Below the pieces are notes generated by a model. The model did not search any database, was not told the DNA's origin, and saw only the letters and a list, made by a program, of their open reading frames with translations. The position numbers and the translations under genes are program-made. From positions 1 through 17,670 of the forward strand of contig CAZNLH010000039.1 in the NCBI GenBank assembly GCA_964573995.1: a stretch of DNA of 17,670 nt. The letters are read 5' to 3'. Position 1 is the first letter of the stretch; each line of letters begins with the position of its first letter. This document shows, in pieces, positions 1-7,921 of this stretch. Source of the stretch: CAZNLH01 sp964573995 (GTDB lineage Bacteria; Gemmatimonadota; CAZMKB01; CAZNLH01).

Positions 1-1607
1 AGGGGGCGGAACTCCGACCAGAGGGACTGCAATTCGTGGGTCCGGTCGTCGATGTAGTAGTTGAAGTCGAACGGCTTGAACACGAGTTGCTGGAACATGG
101 GCAGGAATGTGGGGCGGGGCTTTAGCCGCATGTCCATCATGAACATCTGGTAATTCTCCCGGCGCAGGAAGCCGGTCTCCGGGTTGAAGCCCACGCCCGA
201 GCGGTCCCAGATCGCGGAGAAGTCGACCCTGTCGTTGGGGTAGTCCAGGAAGAGGCGATGCGCAAGGCCGGTCTTGTCTCCCCGGTCCGAGGTGTAACTC
301 TGGGCAATGGCGCCGCCGGCTGAAAACGTCTTGTCACCGAAGAGGGTCGACGTGGAATAGAGGAAGTCCGTCCCGTACACGCCGTTTCGCCGGCCGGCTT
401 CCCATTTCCCCACCCCCATCAGGCCGATGCTGGATTGCCTCCAGATGTCGCGCTTCCACCTCAGGACCGAGTAGTTGGTTGAGGAGATGGTATCCTCGTG
501 CGCGGTCTGGATGCTCATCCCGCCGAGGGTGGTCCTGTCCTCCTTTCCAAGCAGGCGGGCGCCGCCCAGGATGGGGATCGTAGAGCCGTCCGGGGCCAGC
601 CCGATTCGCCGGCTGTAAAAGGGCTGGATGCCGTGGCCCAGGCCGAAGTCGAAGTAATCTCTTCCCTCGAGGAAGAACTCCCGTTTCTCGGGGTAGAAGA
701 GGGAAAATCTGGTCAGGTTCACCTGCAGGCGGTCTGATTCCACCTGCGCGAAGTCGGTGTTGGCGGTGAGGTTCAACTTCATGCTCGGGGTGATCAGGTA
801 GTTGAGGTCTCCGCCCAAGTGGCCGACCCCGTCGCTGCCGGCCCCCGGTTCGCGTTCGACGCCGGCGAGGCCGTAAGGCTTGAGTTCGACCAGCCTGACG
901 CTGCTGATCGCATCGATTCCGAGCAGGGTGCCGGCCCGGGTCACCTGCTCCAGTTCAGAGTCTCGCGACCAGCCCTGCCACAGTACCTGCTCCCGCTTCC
1001 TGCGGATGTTCCGCTCGAAGTTGATCCCCCAGGCCTGTTCACTGCCGGTGCTGAATTTCAGGGTTGAGAAGGGTATCTCGAACTCGGCGTACCATCCATC
1101 CGTGCTGACCCTCGTCTTCACGTTCCATACCCCGTCCCAGGACTCGTTGACCTGCTTGCCGTTGTCGCGGACCATGGCGTCGAACCTGGCGCCGTTCGGG
1201 TTGGTGACGAATAGGTAGCCGTTTCGACGGTCGTGATAGGTATCGATGATGACCTCGAAGTTGTCTTCGGTGTCGTAGTCGAAGTCCCGCTTCATCTTCT
1301 GAGCGACGATTCCGCCGGGTTCGCTGTCGAAACACCAGACCCCGACGTACAGGTTGTCCCTGTCGTAGAGGATCGCAACCTCCGTGCGCTCGGTCGCGGG
1401 CCGCCCCTCGTCCAGTTCCCGCTGGGTGAAGTTGGAGATGCGGCCGGCCTTCCACCAGGCGGGCTCGGAAAGGTCGCCGTCCAATCTCACGGATTGCTCA
1501 GTGTAACGGGCCCGGATCGTATCGGGCCGGGATACCTGTGCATGCAGGGGTATCGCTGGCAGGAATAGGATCAGAAGAGAAGAGGATATCCCGATTCGAC
1601 CCTTCAT
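1..1607 (-). CDS. DUF5916 family outer-membrane protein, CBM9-like N-terminus (C-terminus cut off by window edge)
   Basis: An open frame runs without a stop from an ATG at 1607 to the left edge, giving 535 visible residues. The N-terminus has a basic start, a hydrophobic stretch and a cleavage site ending in LHAQ, so it is secreted. Residues about 35-210 resemble a family 9 carbohydrate-binding domain as found in DUF5916 proteins, with the hallmark stretches LYVGVWCFDSEP, FEVIIDTYHDRRNGYLFVTN and NGARFDAM. From about residue 230 the pattern changes to alternating amphipathic strands, with the family signature FYPEKREFFLEGRDYFDFG, which I read as an outer-membrane beta-barrel. Family members are usually 700-850 residues, so roughly a quarter or more is missing. 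It starts 24 bp after the ABC ATPase stop, so it is probably the last gene of that operon. No strong ribosome binding site is visible, which fits translational coupling. Family assignment is confident; the ligand is unknown. Confidence 0.85.
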   Translation of the reverse strand, partial: MKGRIGISSSLLILFLPAIPLHAQVSRPDTIRARYTEQSVRLDGDLSEPAWWKAGRISNFTQRELDEGRPATERTEVAILYDRDNLYVGVWCFDSEPGGIVAQKMKRDFDYDTEDNFEVIIDTYHDRRNGYLFVTNPNGARFDAMVRDNGKQVNESWDGVWNVKTRVSTDGWYAEFEIPFSTLKFSTGSEQAWGINFERNIRRKREQVLWQGWSRDSELEQVTRAGTLLGIDAISSVRLVELKPYGLAGVEREPGAGSDGVGHLGGDLNYLITPSMKLNLTANTDFAQVESDRLQVNLTRFSLFYPEKREFFLEGRDYFDFGLGHGIQPFYSRRIGLAPDGSTIPILGGARLLGKEDRTTLGGMSIQTAHEDTISSTNYSVLRWKRDIWRQSSIGLMGVGKWEAGRRNGVYGTDFLYSTSTLFGDKTFSAGGAIAQSYTSDRGDKTGLAHRLFLDYPNDRVDFSAIWDRSGVGFNPETGFLRRENYQMFMMDMRLKPRPTFLPMFQQLVFKPFDFNYYIDDRTHELQSLWSEFRP

Positions 1608-1631
1608 CGCCCGGGAGGCCCATCCGGATGT

Positions 1632-2333
1632 TTATATGTTAACATGTCTTTGTGCGTCTTCAACTGTCCCATCGTATTCCACCCGCCCCTTGGTCATAAC
1701 AACTACCCGGGTGGCCATGCCGAAGGCCTCGTCCCGGTCATGCGTTACGTACAGCAGGGTGAAGCCGAGCCTTTTGTGGAGTCGAAGGACCTCCTTCCTC
1801 AACCTCACGTTCAACTCGAGGTCGAGGCTGGAAAGCGGTTCGTCCATCAGGAGCACCCTGGGCTCGAGGACCAGTGCCCTTGCCAGGGCGACGCGCTGCT
1901 GCTGGCCCCCCGACAGTTCTGCGGGCTTCCTGTCCGCGAGGTTCCCCATGCCTACGAGGTCCAGCATTTCATGGATCAGTTGTTTCCTATCCTTCTTCGG
2001 AAGCCCCCTAACCTTGAGACCGAACTCGATATTCCCCCTCGCGCTGAGATGGGGCCACAGGGCGAGGTCCTGAAAGACCATGCCGAGATTGCGCCGTTCA
2101 GGCGGAATGACAATCCGGCCATTTACCGATACCAAGTCCTTGCCGATAGAGATGCTCCCCGTGTCCGGTGCGATGAACCCCGCGATCAGCCGAAGGATCG
2201 TGGTCTTGCCGCAGCCGGACGGGCCGAGGATGACGATGCGTTCTCCTTCCGCGACTTTCAGCGATATGTCGTCCAGGGCCTTTTCTCCGTTATAGGAGAT
2301 GGATACGGAATCCATGTCGATGATGATCTTCAT
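1632..2333 (-). CDS. ABC transporter ATP-binding protein (iron/spermidine-type importer)
   Basis: A 233-residue ATPase that powers the permease encoded just upstream. All nucleotide-binding motifs are intact: Walker A GPSGCGKT (37-44), Q-loop Gln88 (MVFQD), signature LSGGQQQR (140-147), Walker B VLLMDEP (160-166), D-loop SSLD (168-171) and switch His198 (VTHD). The sequence type is that of FbpC/PotA-like importers. Those proteins are usually about 350 residues with a C-terminal TOBE regulatory domain. This one stops directly after the ATPase core, so it has no regulatory domain. Its ATG overlaps the permease stop codon in an ATGA arrangement (2330-2333), a sign of translational coupling. The substrate cannot be read from this subunit. 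Confidence 0.93.
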   Translation of the reverse strand: MKIIIDMDSVSISYNGEKALDDISLKVAEGERIVILGPSGCGKTTILRLIAGFIAPDTGSISIGKDLVSVNGRIVIPPERRNLGMVFQDLALWPHLSARGNIEFGLKVRGLPKKDRKQLIHEMLDLVGMGNLADRKPAELSGGQQQRVALARALVLEPRVLLMDEPLSSLDLELNVRLRKEVLRLHKRLGFTLLYVTHDRDEAFGMATRVVVMTKGRVEYDGTVEDAQRHVNI

Positions 2334-3925
2334 CCGTTTGCCCTTCCCGCCGCGAGGAGTGGCGTTATCGATAGGATACCCGCCGGAAGCAGGGTGGCTG
2401 CTATCATGAGCATGCAGAGGGCGGCGATGAGTTCGGGACGTCCATTGGCCATGAGGGTGAAGATGCGCACCGGAAGCGTGTCATGCCCCGCAGGATAGAC
2501 CAGCATGGTGATCCCGGTGTCCCGCAATGAAAAGATATAGCCGACTATCCACGCGGCAAAGAGGCCGCGCCGGGCTAGTGGGGCGACGATAAACGTCATC
2601 CTGCGGTACCATCCTGCCCCTGCAACCCTGGCGGCTTCTTCCATTGAAGGTGGAAGTTGCGCGAGTTGTGTGACGGATATTCGGCTGGCCAGCGCCGTGT
2701 ACTTAGCGAGATAGCCGAGGATGATGATCAGCGGTGAACCATAGATGAAGTTGGTCCAGGGTGTATTCCAAAGGCTGATCAGTCCGATCCCGATCACCGT
2801 GCTGGGAAGGGCGAACAGGAAGATGGTCATTGAATCGATGGACCGCCACCACTTCAGTGCCTTTGTCTGGATGATGTAGCCGGTGAAAAAACCCAGTACC
2901 GTGAGGAGGGTGGCCCCGATGAAGGCATAGATTACACTGCGGAGGAGGCTGTCGCCGGCCCTGGCCAGTGCCTCGACGTAGGCCCCTGTACCCGATGACT
3001 GAACGGCGAGGACGATGATCGGCACGATCACGATCACGAATCCAAGTGTCGCCACCAGGACGAACAACCATTTTCTGTACGCTCCGAGTTCGAGCAAGGG
3101 AAGGTGCCTGGCCTCTGGTGAGGGACGCACCTGGTATGTCCTTTCACGCAGGAAGGAGGACTCGGCGAGGAGGAGCATCAGCGTGACGGCGGCGAGCGGG
3201 ACGGCAGCGGCCGTGGCGGCCTTGAAGTTGTAGAAGGCGGAAAACTGGGTGAAACTTTCCACGGGGAAGACGTCGTATCTCAGGAAATTCGGCACGCCGA
3301 ATTCCCCGAAGGTGAGGAGGAAGACCAGCATTGCAGAGAGCAAGACGCCGGGCAGGATGAGGGGAGTCGTGATCCCACTCAACACCCCGCGCCACGCCGA
3401 AACCAGTCTCCCGGCCTCTTCCAGCCGTGGATTGATCGTCCGGAGAAAGACGATCGTAAGCAGTATCGGGATCGGAAGGAAGGTCGAGAAGAGGACCGTG
3501 ACGCAACCGGGGAGGCCGAAGAGAAAGTGGGCGGTCGCCCAGGCGAATGATGGCCCGATCGAGTGGCTTAGGAGGCCTTCCCTCCCGAGGAGATCGTACC
3601 ACGAAACCGCGGTGATATACGGTGGAACCAGCAGGGGTATGAGGAAGAGGGCCACGAAGATCCAGCGAAAGGGGAGGTCCGTTTTCCCGAGGAGGATACC
3701 CAGGGGGACCCCTACGGCCGTCGTGAGGGCCGTGACAAGGAGGGAAAGGACCATGCTGTGACCCATGAGGGTCCATTGACGCCGGGAAGTCAATAGCCCC
3801 CTGTAAGCCTCCAGGCTGAAATGCCTCCCCACGATCACGCTTCGGGTCAGCATGGAGAAAACGGGGAGCAGGCCGATCGCAAGAAGGATGAGGACGATCA
3901 ATGTGAGAAACACGCGCCTTTGCAT
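2330..3925 (-). CDS. ABC transporter permease, two fused membrane domains (iron(III)-type)
   Basis: A 531-residue inner-membrane protein with about twelve hydrophobic segments in two homologous halves. Each half carries the cytoplasmic EAA coupling loop that contacts the ATPase: LEEAGRLVSAWRG near residues 168-180 and MEEAARVAGAGWYRR near 428-442. Two permease domains in one chain is the FbpB/FutB-like architecture typical of iron(III) and some phosphonate importers, so one gene supplies the full membrane channel. The start ATG (3925) lies immediately after the stop of the binding-protein gene, with no intergenic base, and its own stop overlaps the ATPase start. The neighbouring binding protein and ATPase complete the transporter. 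Function as an importer is well supported; the substrate is not. Confidence 0.92.
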   Translation of the reverse strand: MQRRVFLTLIVLILLAIGLLPVFSMLTRSVIVGRHFSLEAYRGLLTSRRQWTLMGHSMVLSLLVTALTTAVGVPLGILLGKTDLPFRWIFVALFLIPLLVPPYITAVSWYDLLGREGLLSHSIGPSFAWATAHFLFGLPGCVTVLFSTFLPIPILLTIVFLRTINPRLEEAGRLVSAWRGVLSGITTPLILPGVLLSAMLVFLLTFGEFGVPNFLRYDVFPVESFTQFSAFYNFKAATAAAVPLAAVTLMLLLAESSFLRERTYQVRPSPEARHLPLLELGAYRKWLFVLVATLGFVIVIVPIIVLAVQSSGTGAYVEALARAGDSLLRSVIYAFIGATLLTVLGFFTGYIIQTKALKWWRSIDSMTIFLFALPSTVIGIGLISLWNTPWTNFIYGSPLIIILGYLAKYTALASRISVTQLAQLPPSMEEAARVAGAGWYRRMTFIVAPLARRGLFAAWIVGYIFSLRDTGITMLVYPAGHDTLPVRIFTLMANGRPELIAALCMLMIAATLLPAGILSITPLLAAGRANG

Positions 3926-4951
3926 CTAAAGCCCCATCCAGGTCTTCAGAAAGGGCTGGATCTCGATCATCTTCCCAGCGACTTCGGCGTAATCGACCCG
4001 CATGACCTTGATTTCCCCGATCGGCTTCAACTCGGGCGGCGTCTGAACGCCGGGGTGCAGGGGGATCTGGGCGCAGTCGGCGAAGGCCAGCCTACGCTCG
4101 GTCTCCCTGGATAGCAGGTAATCGATGAGCCTCCTGGCCGCCTCGGGGTGGGGCGCCCCCTTGATGAGAACGGCCCCGTTGGGCACGATGAGGCATCCGA
4201 TGCCGCCTTTCCCCTGGTCCGGGTAGATCATGGTAACGGGTCTTCCCTGCCTCATGCGATTGACGGCATCATCGCTGTCGACCAGGCTGAAGTCATACTG
4301 TCCGGCGGCGATGAAGTCTGCGCTTTCGCCGTTGTTTGTCGAGATCGCCACATCGTTACGCTTCATCTCCGACATGAACTCCCTTGCCTGCTTATCGCCC
4401 CAGATCGTGAACAGGGCGGCGATCTCGGCGGTCGTGGTCCCGAATAGAGGGTTGGTGATGACCGACCTCCCCTTCCAGCGGGGATCTGCATAGGCCAGGA
4501 TGCTCTCGGGTTTATCCCTTACGCTATTGTTTACAATGAGAACCCTCGCCCTGGCGGAAAAACCGGTCCAGTATCCCCCGGGATCCTTGAATGCCGACGG
4601 GATATCTTCCGCGTTCGGAGAGAGGTAGGGTGCCGATATTTCCTTCTGTTTCAAGACCTCGGCACGGATCGGTTCATTGGCCCAGTACACATCCGCCTGA
4701 GGATTGTCCTTCTCGGCGATGAGGCGGTTCATGGCCCCGGTGCTCTTGGCCTCCTCGGTGTCATAGACGGCCTTGACCTTGATGCCGGTCTCCCTCTCGA
4801 AGTTCCTCAGTATGGGTTCCGAGAAGACCTGGTCCTCGGAGGCATAGACCGTGATGACCTGGGCGTTGCCCGGCGTTTTAGCGAGACGCCAGGTGACGAC
4901 GACCGCGATTATCGCGAAGATTGCTGCCAGCAGGTAAACGAGTTTCTTCAT
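3926..4951 (-). CDS. ABC transporter extracellular solute-binding protein, class 1 (iron(III)-type family)
   Basis: A 341-residue binding protein that would capture substrate in the periplasm and deliver it to the fused permease encoded next. Residues 4-22 are a hydrophobic signal sequence or membrane anchor; there is no lipobox cysteine. The fold signature is that of the FbpA/AfuA-like family: VITVYASED opens the mature domain (32-40), followed by FERETGIKVKAVYDTE (51-66), ADVYWANEP (87-95) and the late GAPHPEAARRLIDYLLS segment (265-281). Family ferric binders carry adjacent tyrosines in the stretch corresponding to residues 218-230. Here that stretch reads YDFSLVDSDDAVN, with acidic residues instead. 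So iron(III) binding by the classical ligands is doubtful, and another metal, an anion or an organic ligand is possible. Its start shares one base with the stop of the preceding gene (TGATG), so the two are probably coupled. Confidence 0.9.
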   Translation of the reverse strand: MKKLVYLLAAIFAIIAVVVTWRLAKTPGNAQVITVYASEDQVFSEPILRNFERETGIKVKAVYDTEEAKSTGAMNRLIAEKDNPQADVYWANEPIRAEVLKQKEISAPYLSPNAEDIPSAFKDPGGYWTGFSARARVLIVNNSVRDKPESILAYADPRWKGRSVITNPLFGTTTAEIAALFTIWGDKQAREFMSEMKRNDVAISTNNGESADFIAAGQYDFSLVDSDDAVNRMRQGRPVTMIYPDQGKGGIGCLIVPNGAVLIKGAPHPEAARRLIDYLLSRETERRLAFADCAQIPLHPGVQTPPELKPIGEIKVMRVDYAEVAGKMIEIQPFLKTWMGL

Positions 4952-5706
4952 CAGCGTACTTCTTGTTTTTCATTCTGTTGTTTGAAAGGACTCACTGAGA
5001 AGTCGTCAAAGGACGTCACGGCGTCGGCCTTTGTCCACAGGCCCACACCACCCGGTTTCGTGAAGAGGTCGTCTGTGCCGTCGAGGAGCCTCTTCCCATT
5101 GAGGTACCCTTCGAATCGGTTGCCATGCTGGACGATCTTGAGTGTGTGCCACTTCCCGGCAGGCAAGGCGATCTTGACGTCAGCCAGGGTCTTGCGGGCA
5201 CCGTCGCGGACATAGTAGATGCGGAAATTGTCCTCCAAGGGATTGAAGCGGGCGATGTAATAGTTTTCCTCGTCCTGCACGCGCCATATCACGCCTCCGC
5301 CCTGGTCTTCTTCTCCCTTGACGGCCTTGAAGCGGACCTCGATCTCGCCGTCGAGGAAGGAGACCCCCTCGGTCCAGCAGATGTTGAAGGTCCCCCCGAA
5401 CGTGTGGTTGGGGCTGGTCATGGCAAGGACATGGTCACCAGATGGCGCGGTCTTGTCCTCGATAACCTGCCATGTCGCCAGGGGGCCTCTTTGATTCGTT
5501 GCATCAACCTTCCACCCGGCGGGAAGTTTTCTAACGGGAACATCGTCGAAGTTCCATGACGCATTGCCTGCCTTGCTTGATGTCGATAGTTTTTGACCGG
5601 GGGTCACCACCTGGGCCTGGGCTTTGACAAAACCGAGCGTAGCGGCCAAGAGAAAGGCCGGAAGCAGGGTTACCAGGGTCTTCACTTCTCTTGTTGCTTG
5701 TAACAT
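4951..5706 (-). CDS. Secreted lectin-like protein, DUF1080/GH16-like concanavalin fold
   Basis: A 251-residue exported protein with a signal peptide of about 32 residues ending in KAQAQ. The mature part resembles the DUF1080 (3-keto-disaccharide hydrolase-like) beta-sandwich family: SWNFDDVPVRKLPAGW (50-65) opens the fold, GEIEVRFKAV (120-129) and GGGVIWRVQDEENYYIARF (136-154) form the core, and GLWTKADAVTSFDDFSV (222-238) closes it. Such domains bind or cleave glycans. I cannot identify catalytic residues, so a carbohydrate-binding role is as likely as an enzymatic one. The ATG at 5706 is preceded by AAGGAG at a spacing of 9 (5716-5721). The stop overlaps the start of the ABC binding-protein gene by one base, which ties it closely to the transporter. 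An accessory binding function for the transport substrate is inference. Confidence 0.75.
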   Translation of the reverse strand: MLQATREVKTLVTLLPAFLLAATLGFVKAQAQVVTPGQKLSTSSKAGNASWNFDDVPVRKLPAGWKVDATNQRGPLATWQVIEDKTAPSGDHVLAMTSPNHTFGGTFNICWTEGVSFLDGEIEVRFKAVKGEEDQGGGVIWRVQDEENYYIARFNPLEDNFRIYYVRDGARKTLADVKIALPAGKWHTLKIVQHGNRFEGYLNGKRLLDGTDDLFTKPGGVGLWTKADAVTSFDDFSVSPFKQQNEKQEVR

Positions 5707-5797
5707 AATATTTTACTCCTTTCTTTGTGATGGAATCCGTTTTCGTCAGTCCGCTCATCGTGAACCTCCATGGGCGGCCCCGTGCTGGTCATGGGTC

Positions 5798-7222
5798 TCA
5801 TCCCTCTGAACCTTTAGAGTGAGTTTGAGTTGCAGGCAGAACGATCCGAAATAGGCTTCCCGCGCCCTCCTCGGTTTCCAATTCGATGCGTCCTCCGTTT
5901 GCCTCGACCGCCCACTTCGCGATGGCCAGCCCGAGGCCCGCTCCATCCTTCTTCCTTGAACGTGCCTTGTCTACCCGGTAAAAGCGTTCGAAGACATGGT
6001 CGCAGTCTTCCGGGGGGATCCCGGGGCCCGAATCGCTTACTTCCAACGCGGGACATCCCCGGATCGTCTTTACCCGTAGCCTTACGGTGCTGCCCGTAGG
6101 GCCGTATTTTATGGCGTTGTCGACCAGGTTGATGATCGCATGCCGGATCAACCTTCGGTCCACCAGTGCCTCGGCCGGATCCTCGACCTCCATGGCGAGA
6201 GATTGGTTTTTCTCTTCCGCGAGTACGATGAGAAAATCGATCACCTCCCGCGCCAAGTCCTGCAGTTTCACGTCTTCTCGTTTCACCCTGAGGGCCCCGA
6301 TGTCCGCCCTTGACAATGTCAAGAGATCGTCCACCATCCGGGACAGGCGATCAACCTCTTCCAGCATGCTGCTGATGATGTCCCGGTATGCCCTTTCATC
6401 GTTGGAGGTGCGCAGGCCCACCTCTCCTACGCTCCGGATAGCCGTGAGCGGCGTGCGCAGTTCATGTGAGGCATCAGAGGTGAATCGCCGCAGTTCCCTG
6501 AATGAGCGGTCGATGCGGGAAAAGGTGTCGTTGAGTACACCCGCCAGTTGTCCCAGTTCGTCATCGGGGTTGTCCACCGGGAGCCGGTCCGAGAGATGTT
6601 CCGCGGAGATCGTTCTCGCGCGCTCGATTATCCGGTCGATGGGGGCAAGGACACGTCCTGCGAGTACGTACCCGCCTATGCCGGCAAAGGCGGCGGCAAA
6701 GGGAAAGGCCAGGATCATGACCAATAGAACCTGCCCAACTTCTGCCTTGATCTTGTCTTCCGATCTTGCTATCCTGATGACTACCGGCAGGCCATCGAAT
6801 GAATGGGGCCAGGTAACCACCCTTGCATGGGTTCCGTTCGACGTTGTCACGGAGGCAAAAGAAGGAGTGAGTATTCCCGGTGGAGGGTCGCTCGGCGGTT
6901 CCCCTACTCCCGGCGAATCCCTGCGCAGGAGCAAGTCTCCCACCCTGTCCCATACCTCAACCATCATGCCGAGCCCTGCATCCTCGTCGTCGTCATCGTG
7001 GTAATCGGCCCGCCAGGCAAGGTTGCCCTGATCGTCGGCTTCGATCATCTCCTCGGTGACTTCCATGTCCTCCTTCAAGCGCCGATCGAGGTCCACGTAG
7101 CGGCGATTTCGTAGAAGGGCGAAGATCACCGTTCCGTTGACGGCCAGCACGACCATGAGAACGGCGCTGTACCAGAGCATGAGCCGCGCCTTGATGCTTA
7201 GGCGACTCCACCACTTCCTCAT
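5798..7222 (-). CDS. Two-component sensor histidine kinase (HAMP, HisKA, HATPase_c)
   Basis: A 474-residue inner-membrane sensor kinase that would phosphorylate the response regulator encoded directly upstream. Transmembrane helix 1 covers about residues 13-37, a periplasmic domain about 38-160, and helix 2 about 164-190. A HAMP linker follows at about 190-243. The phosphoacceptor is His253 in FTSDASHELRTPLTAIRS. The ATPase domain shows the N box HAIINLVDNAIKYGP (361-375), G1 DSGPGIP (397-403) and G2 GAGLGLAIA (427-435). The overall type matches CusS/QseC-like kinases. The frame is open further upstream, but the ATG at 7222 overlaps the regulator's stop codon as ATGA and begins with a typical basic N-terminus, so I chose it. 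The periplasmic domain is rich in acid, with ExxE spacing at residues 51-61 and a DDDDED run at 76-81, which suggests cation sensing. Confidence 0.94.
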   Translation of the reverse strand: MRKWWSRLSIKARLMLWYSAVLMVVLAVNGTVIFALLRNRRYVDLDRRLKEDMEVTEEMIEADDQGNLAWRADYHDDDDEDAGLGMMVEVWDRVGDLLLRRDSPGVGEPPSDPPPGILTPSFASVTTSNGTHARVVTWPHSFDGLPVVIRIARSEDKIKAEVGQVLLVMILAFPFAAAFAGIGGYVLAGRVLAPIDRIIERARTISAEHLSDRLPVDNPDDELGQLAGVLNDTFSRIDRSFRELRRFTSDASHELRTPLTAIRSVGEVGLRTSNDERAYRDIISSMLEEVDRLSRMVDDLLTLSRADIGALRVKREDVKLQDLAREVIDFLIVLAEEKNQSLAMEVEDPAEALVDRRLIRHAIINLVDNAIKYGPTGSTVRLRVKTIRGCPALEVSDSGPGIPPEDCDHVFERFYRVDKARSRKKDGAGLGLAIAKWAVEANGGRIELETEEGAGSLFRIVLPATQTHSKGSEG

Positions 7223-7902
7223 GGTTCGTTCTCCCGAAGAATGAATCCCACCCCCCGGACTGTGTGGATCAATTGCCGGGGGAAGCAATGATCGACCTTC
7301 TTGCGGAGGCGTGCAATGTGGACGTCGATCACGTTGTCGAGGGGGGTGGCTCGAGATGTCTCGTGCCAGACGTTGCGGGCCAGCATTTCGCGGGATACGA
7401 CTTGATTCTGATATCGCATCAGGTATTCGAGCAATTCGAACTCTCGTATGGTCAGGTTGAGCGATCTGCCGCCACGCGAGACCCGGCGCGTCACCAGGTC
7501 CATCTCGAGGTCCGCCGCCTTGAGCCGCAACACCTGGTCCGTGCGACCCCGTCTCAACAGTGCCCGTATGCGTGCCAGCAACTCGGCGAACGCGAAGGGC
7601 TTGACCAGGTAGTCGTCCGCCCCGCAGTCCAGGCCCGCAACGCGGTCCTCCACCGCATCTCGGGCAGTGAGGATCAGGACCGGGGTTTGAAGGCCCCGCC
7701 GGCGCAATGTTCTCAGCACCTCCAGCCCGTCACGTCCCGGAAGCATGAGGTCCAATATGACAAGGTCGAACGTCTGCGCGTTCACCAGGAAGAACCCTTC
7801 TTCGCCTGTATTGGCGACCTCGACCTCGTAGTGCTCGCTCTCCAGGCCCTCGCGAAGGGCGTGGGCGACCTTGGACTCGTCTTCTACGACCAGTATTCGC
7901 AT
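7219..7902 (-). CDS. OmpR/PhoB-family response regulator
   Basis: A 227-residue DNA-binding regulator and partner of the kinase that follows it. The receiver domain (1-115) has the acidic pocket VVEDES (5-10), phosphoacceptor Asp51 (VILDLMLPG), the switch Thr79 (ILTARD) and the conserved Lys101 (LVKPF). The winged-helix domain (about 125-225) carries the family signatures LTIREFELLEYL (150-161), NVIDVHIARLRKKVD (190-204) and IHTVRGVGF (212-220). The type is closest to CusR/PhoP-like regulators. A TTG five codons upstream (7917) could extend the frame, but the ATG at 7902 sits behind a strong purine run (GGGAGAGGAGG) and begins the receiver fold in the normal way. The gene lies behind a plausible sigma-70 promoter and heads the minus-strand cluster, so it probably controls the downstream importer; this control is inference. 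Confidence 0.95.
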   Translation of the reverse strand: MRILVVEDESKVAHALREGLESEHYEVEVANTGEEGFFLVNAQTFDLVILDLMLPGRDGLEVLRTLRRRGLQTPVLILTARDAVEDRVAGLDCGADDYLVKPFAFAELLARIRALLRRGRTDQVLRLKAADLEMDLVTRRVSRGGRSLNLTIREFELLEYLMRYQNQVVSREMLARNVWHETSRATPLDNVIDVHIARLRKKVDHCFPRQLIHTVRGVGFILRENEP

Positions 7903-7921
7903 TGCCTCCTCTCCCAATCAT

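Noticed and set aside
1644..2498. 284-codon plus-strand open frame opposite the ABC ATPase and permease
   Set aside because: Composition is that of an antisense shadow, and the minus-strand genes here carry complete catalytic motifs.
3144..3776. 210-codon minus-strand frame within the permease gene
   Set aside because: It is Pro/Arg/His-rich and frame-shifted relative to a permease with clear membrane helices and EAA loops.
5707..5797. Independent promoter for the importer genes downstream of the kinase
   Set aside because: No pair of -35 and -10 boxes at acceptable spacing was found, so read-through from the two-component promoter is simpler.
6087..7004. 305-codon plus-strand open frame opposite the histidine kinase
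   Set aside because: It is Ser/Arg-rich and has no domain likeness; it mirrors the codon pattern of the kinase gene, which has all expected motifs.
7223..7288. 22-residue upstream extension of the histidine kinase
   Set aside because: It lies inside the response regulator gene and has no signal or domain features; the ATGA-overlapping ATG at 7222 is the natural start.
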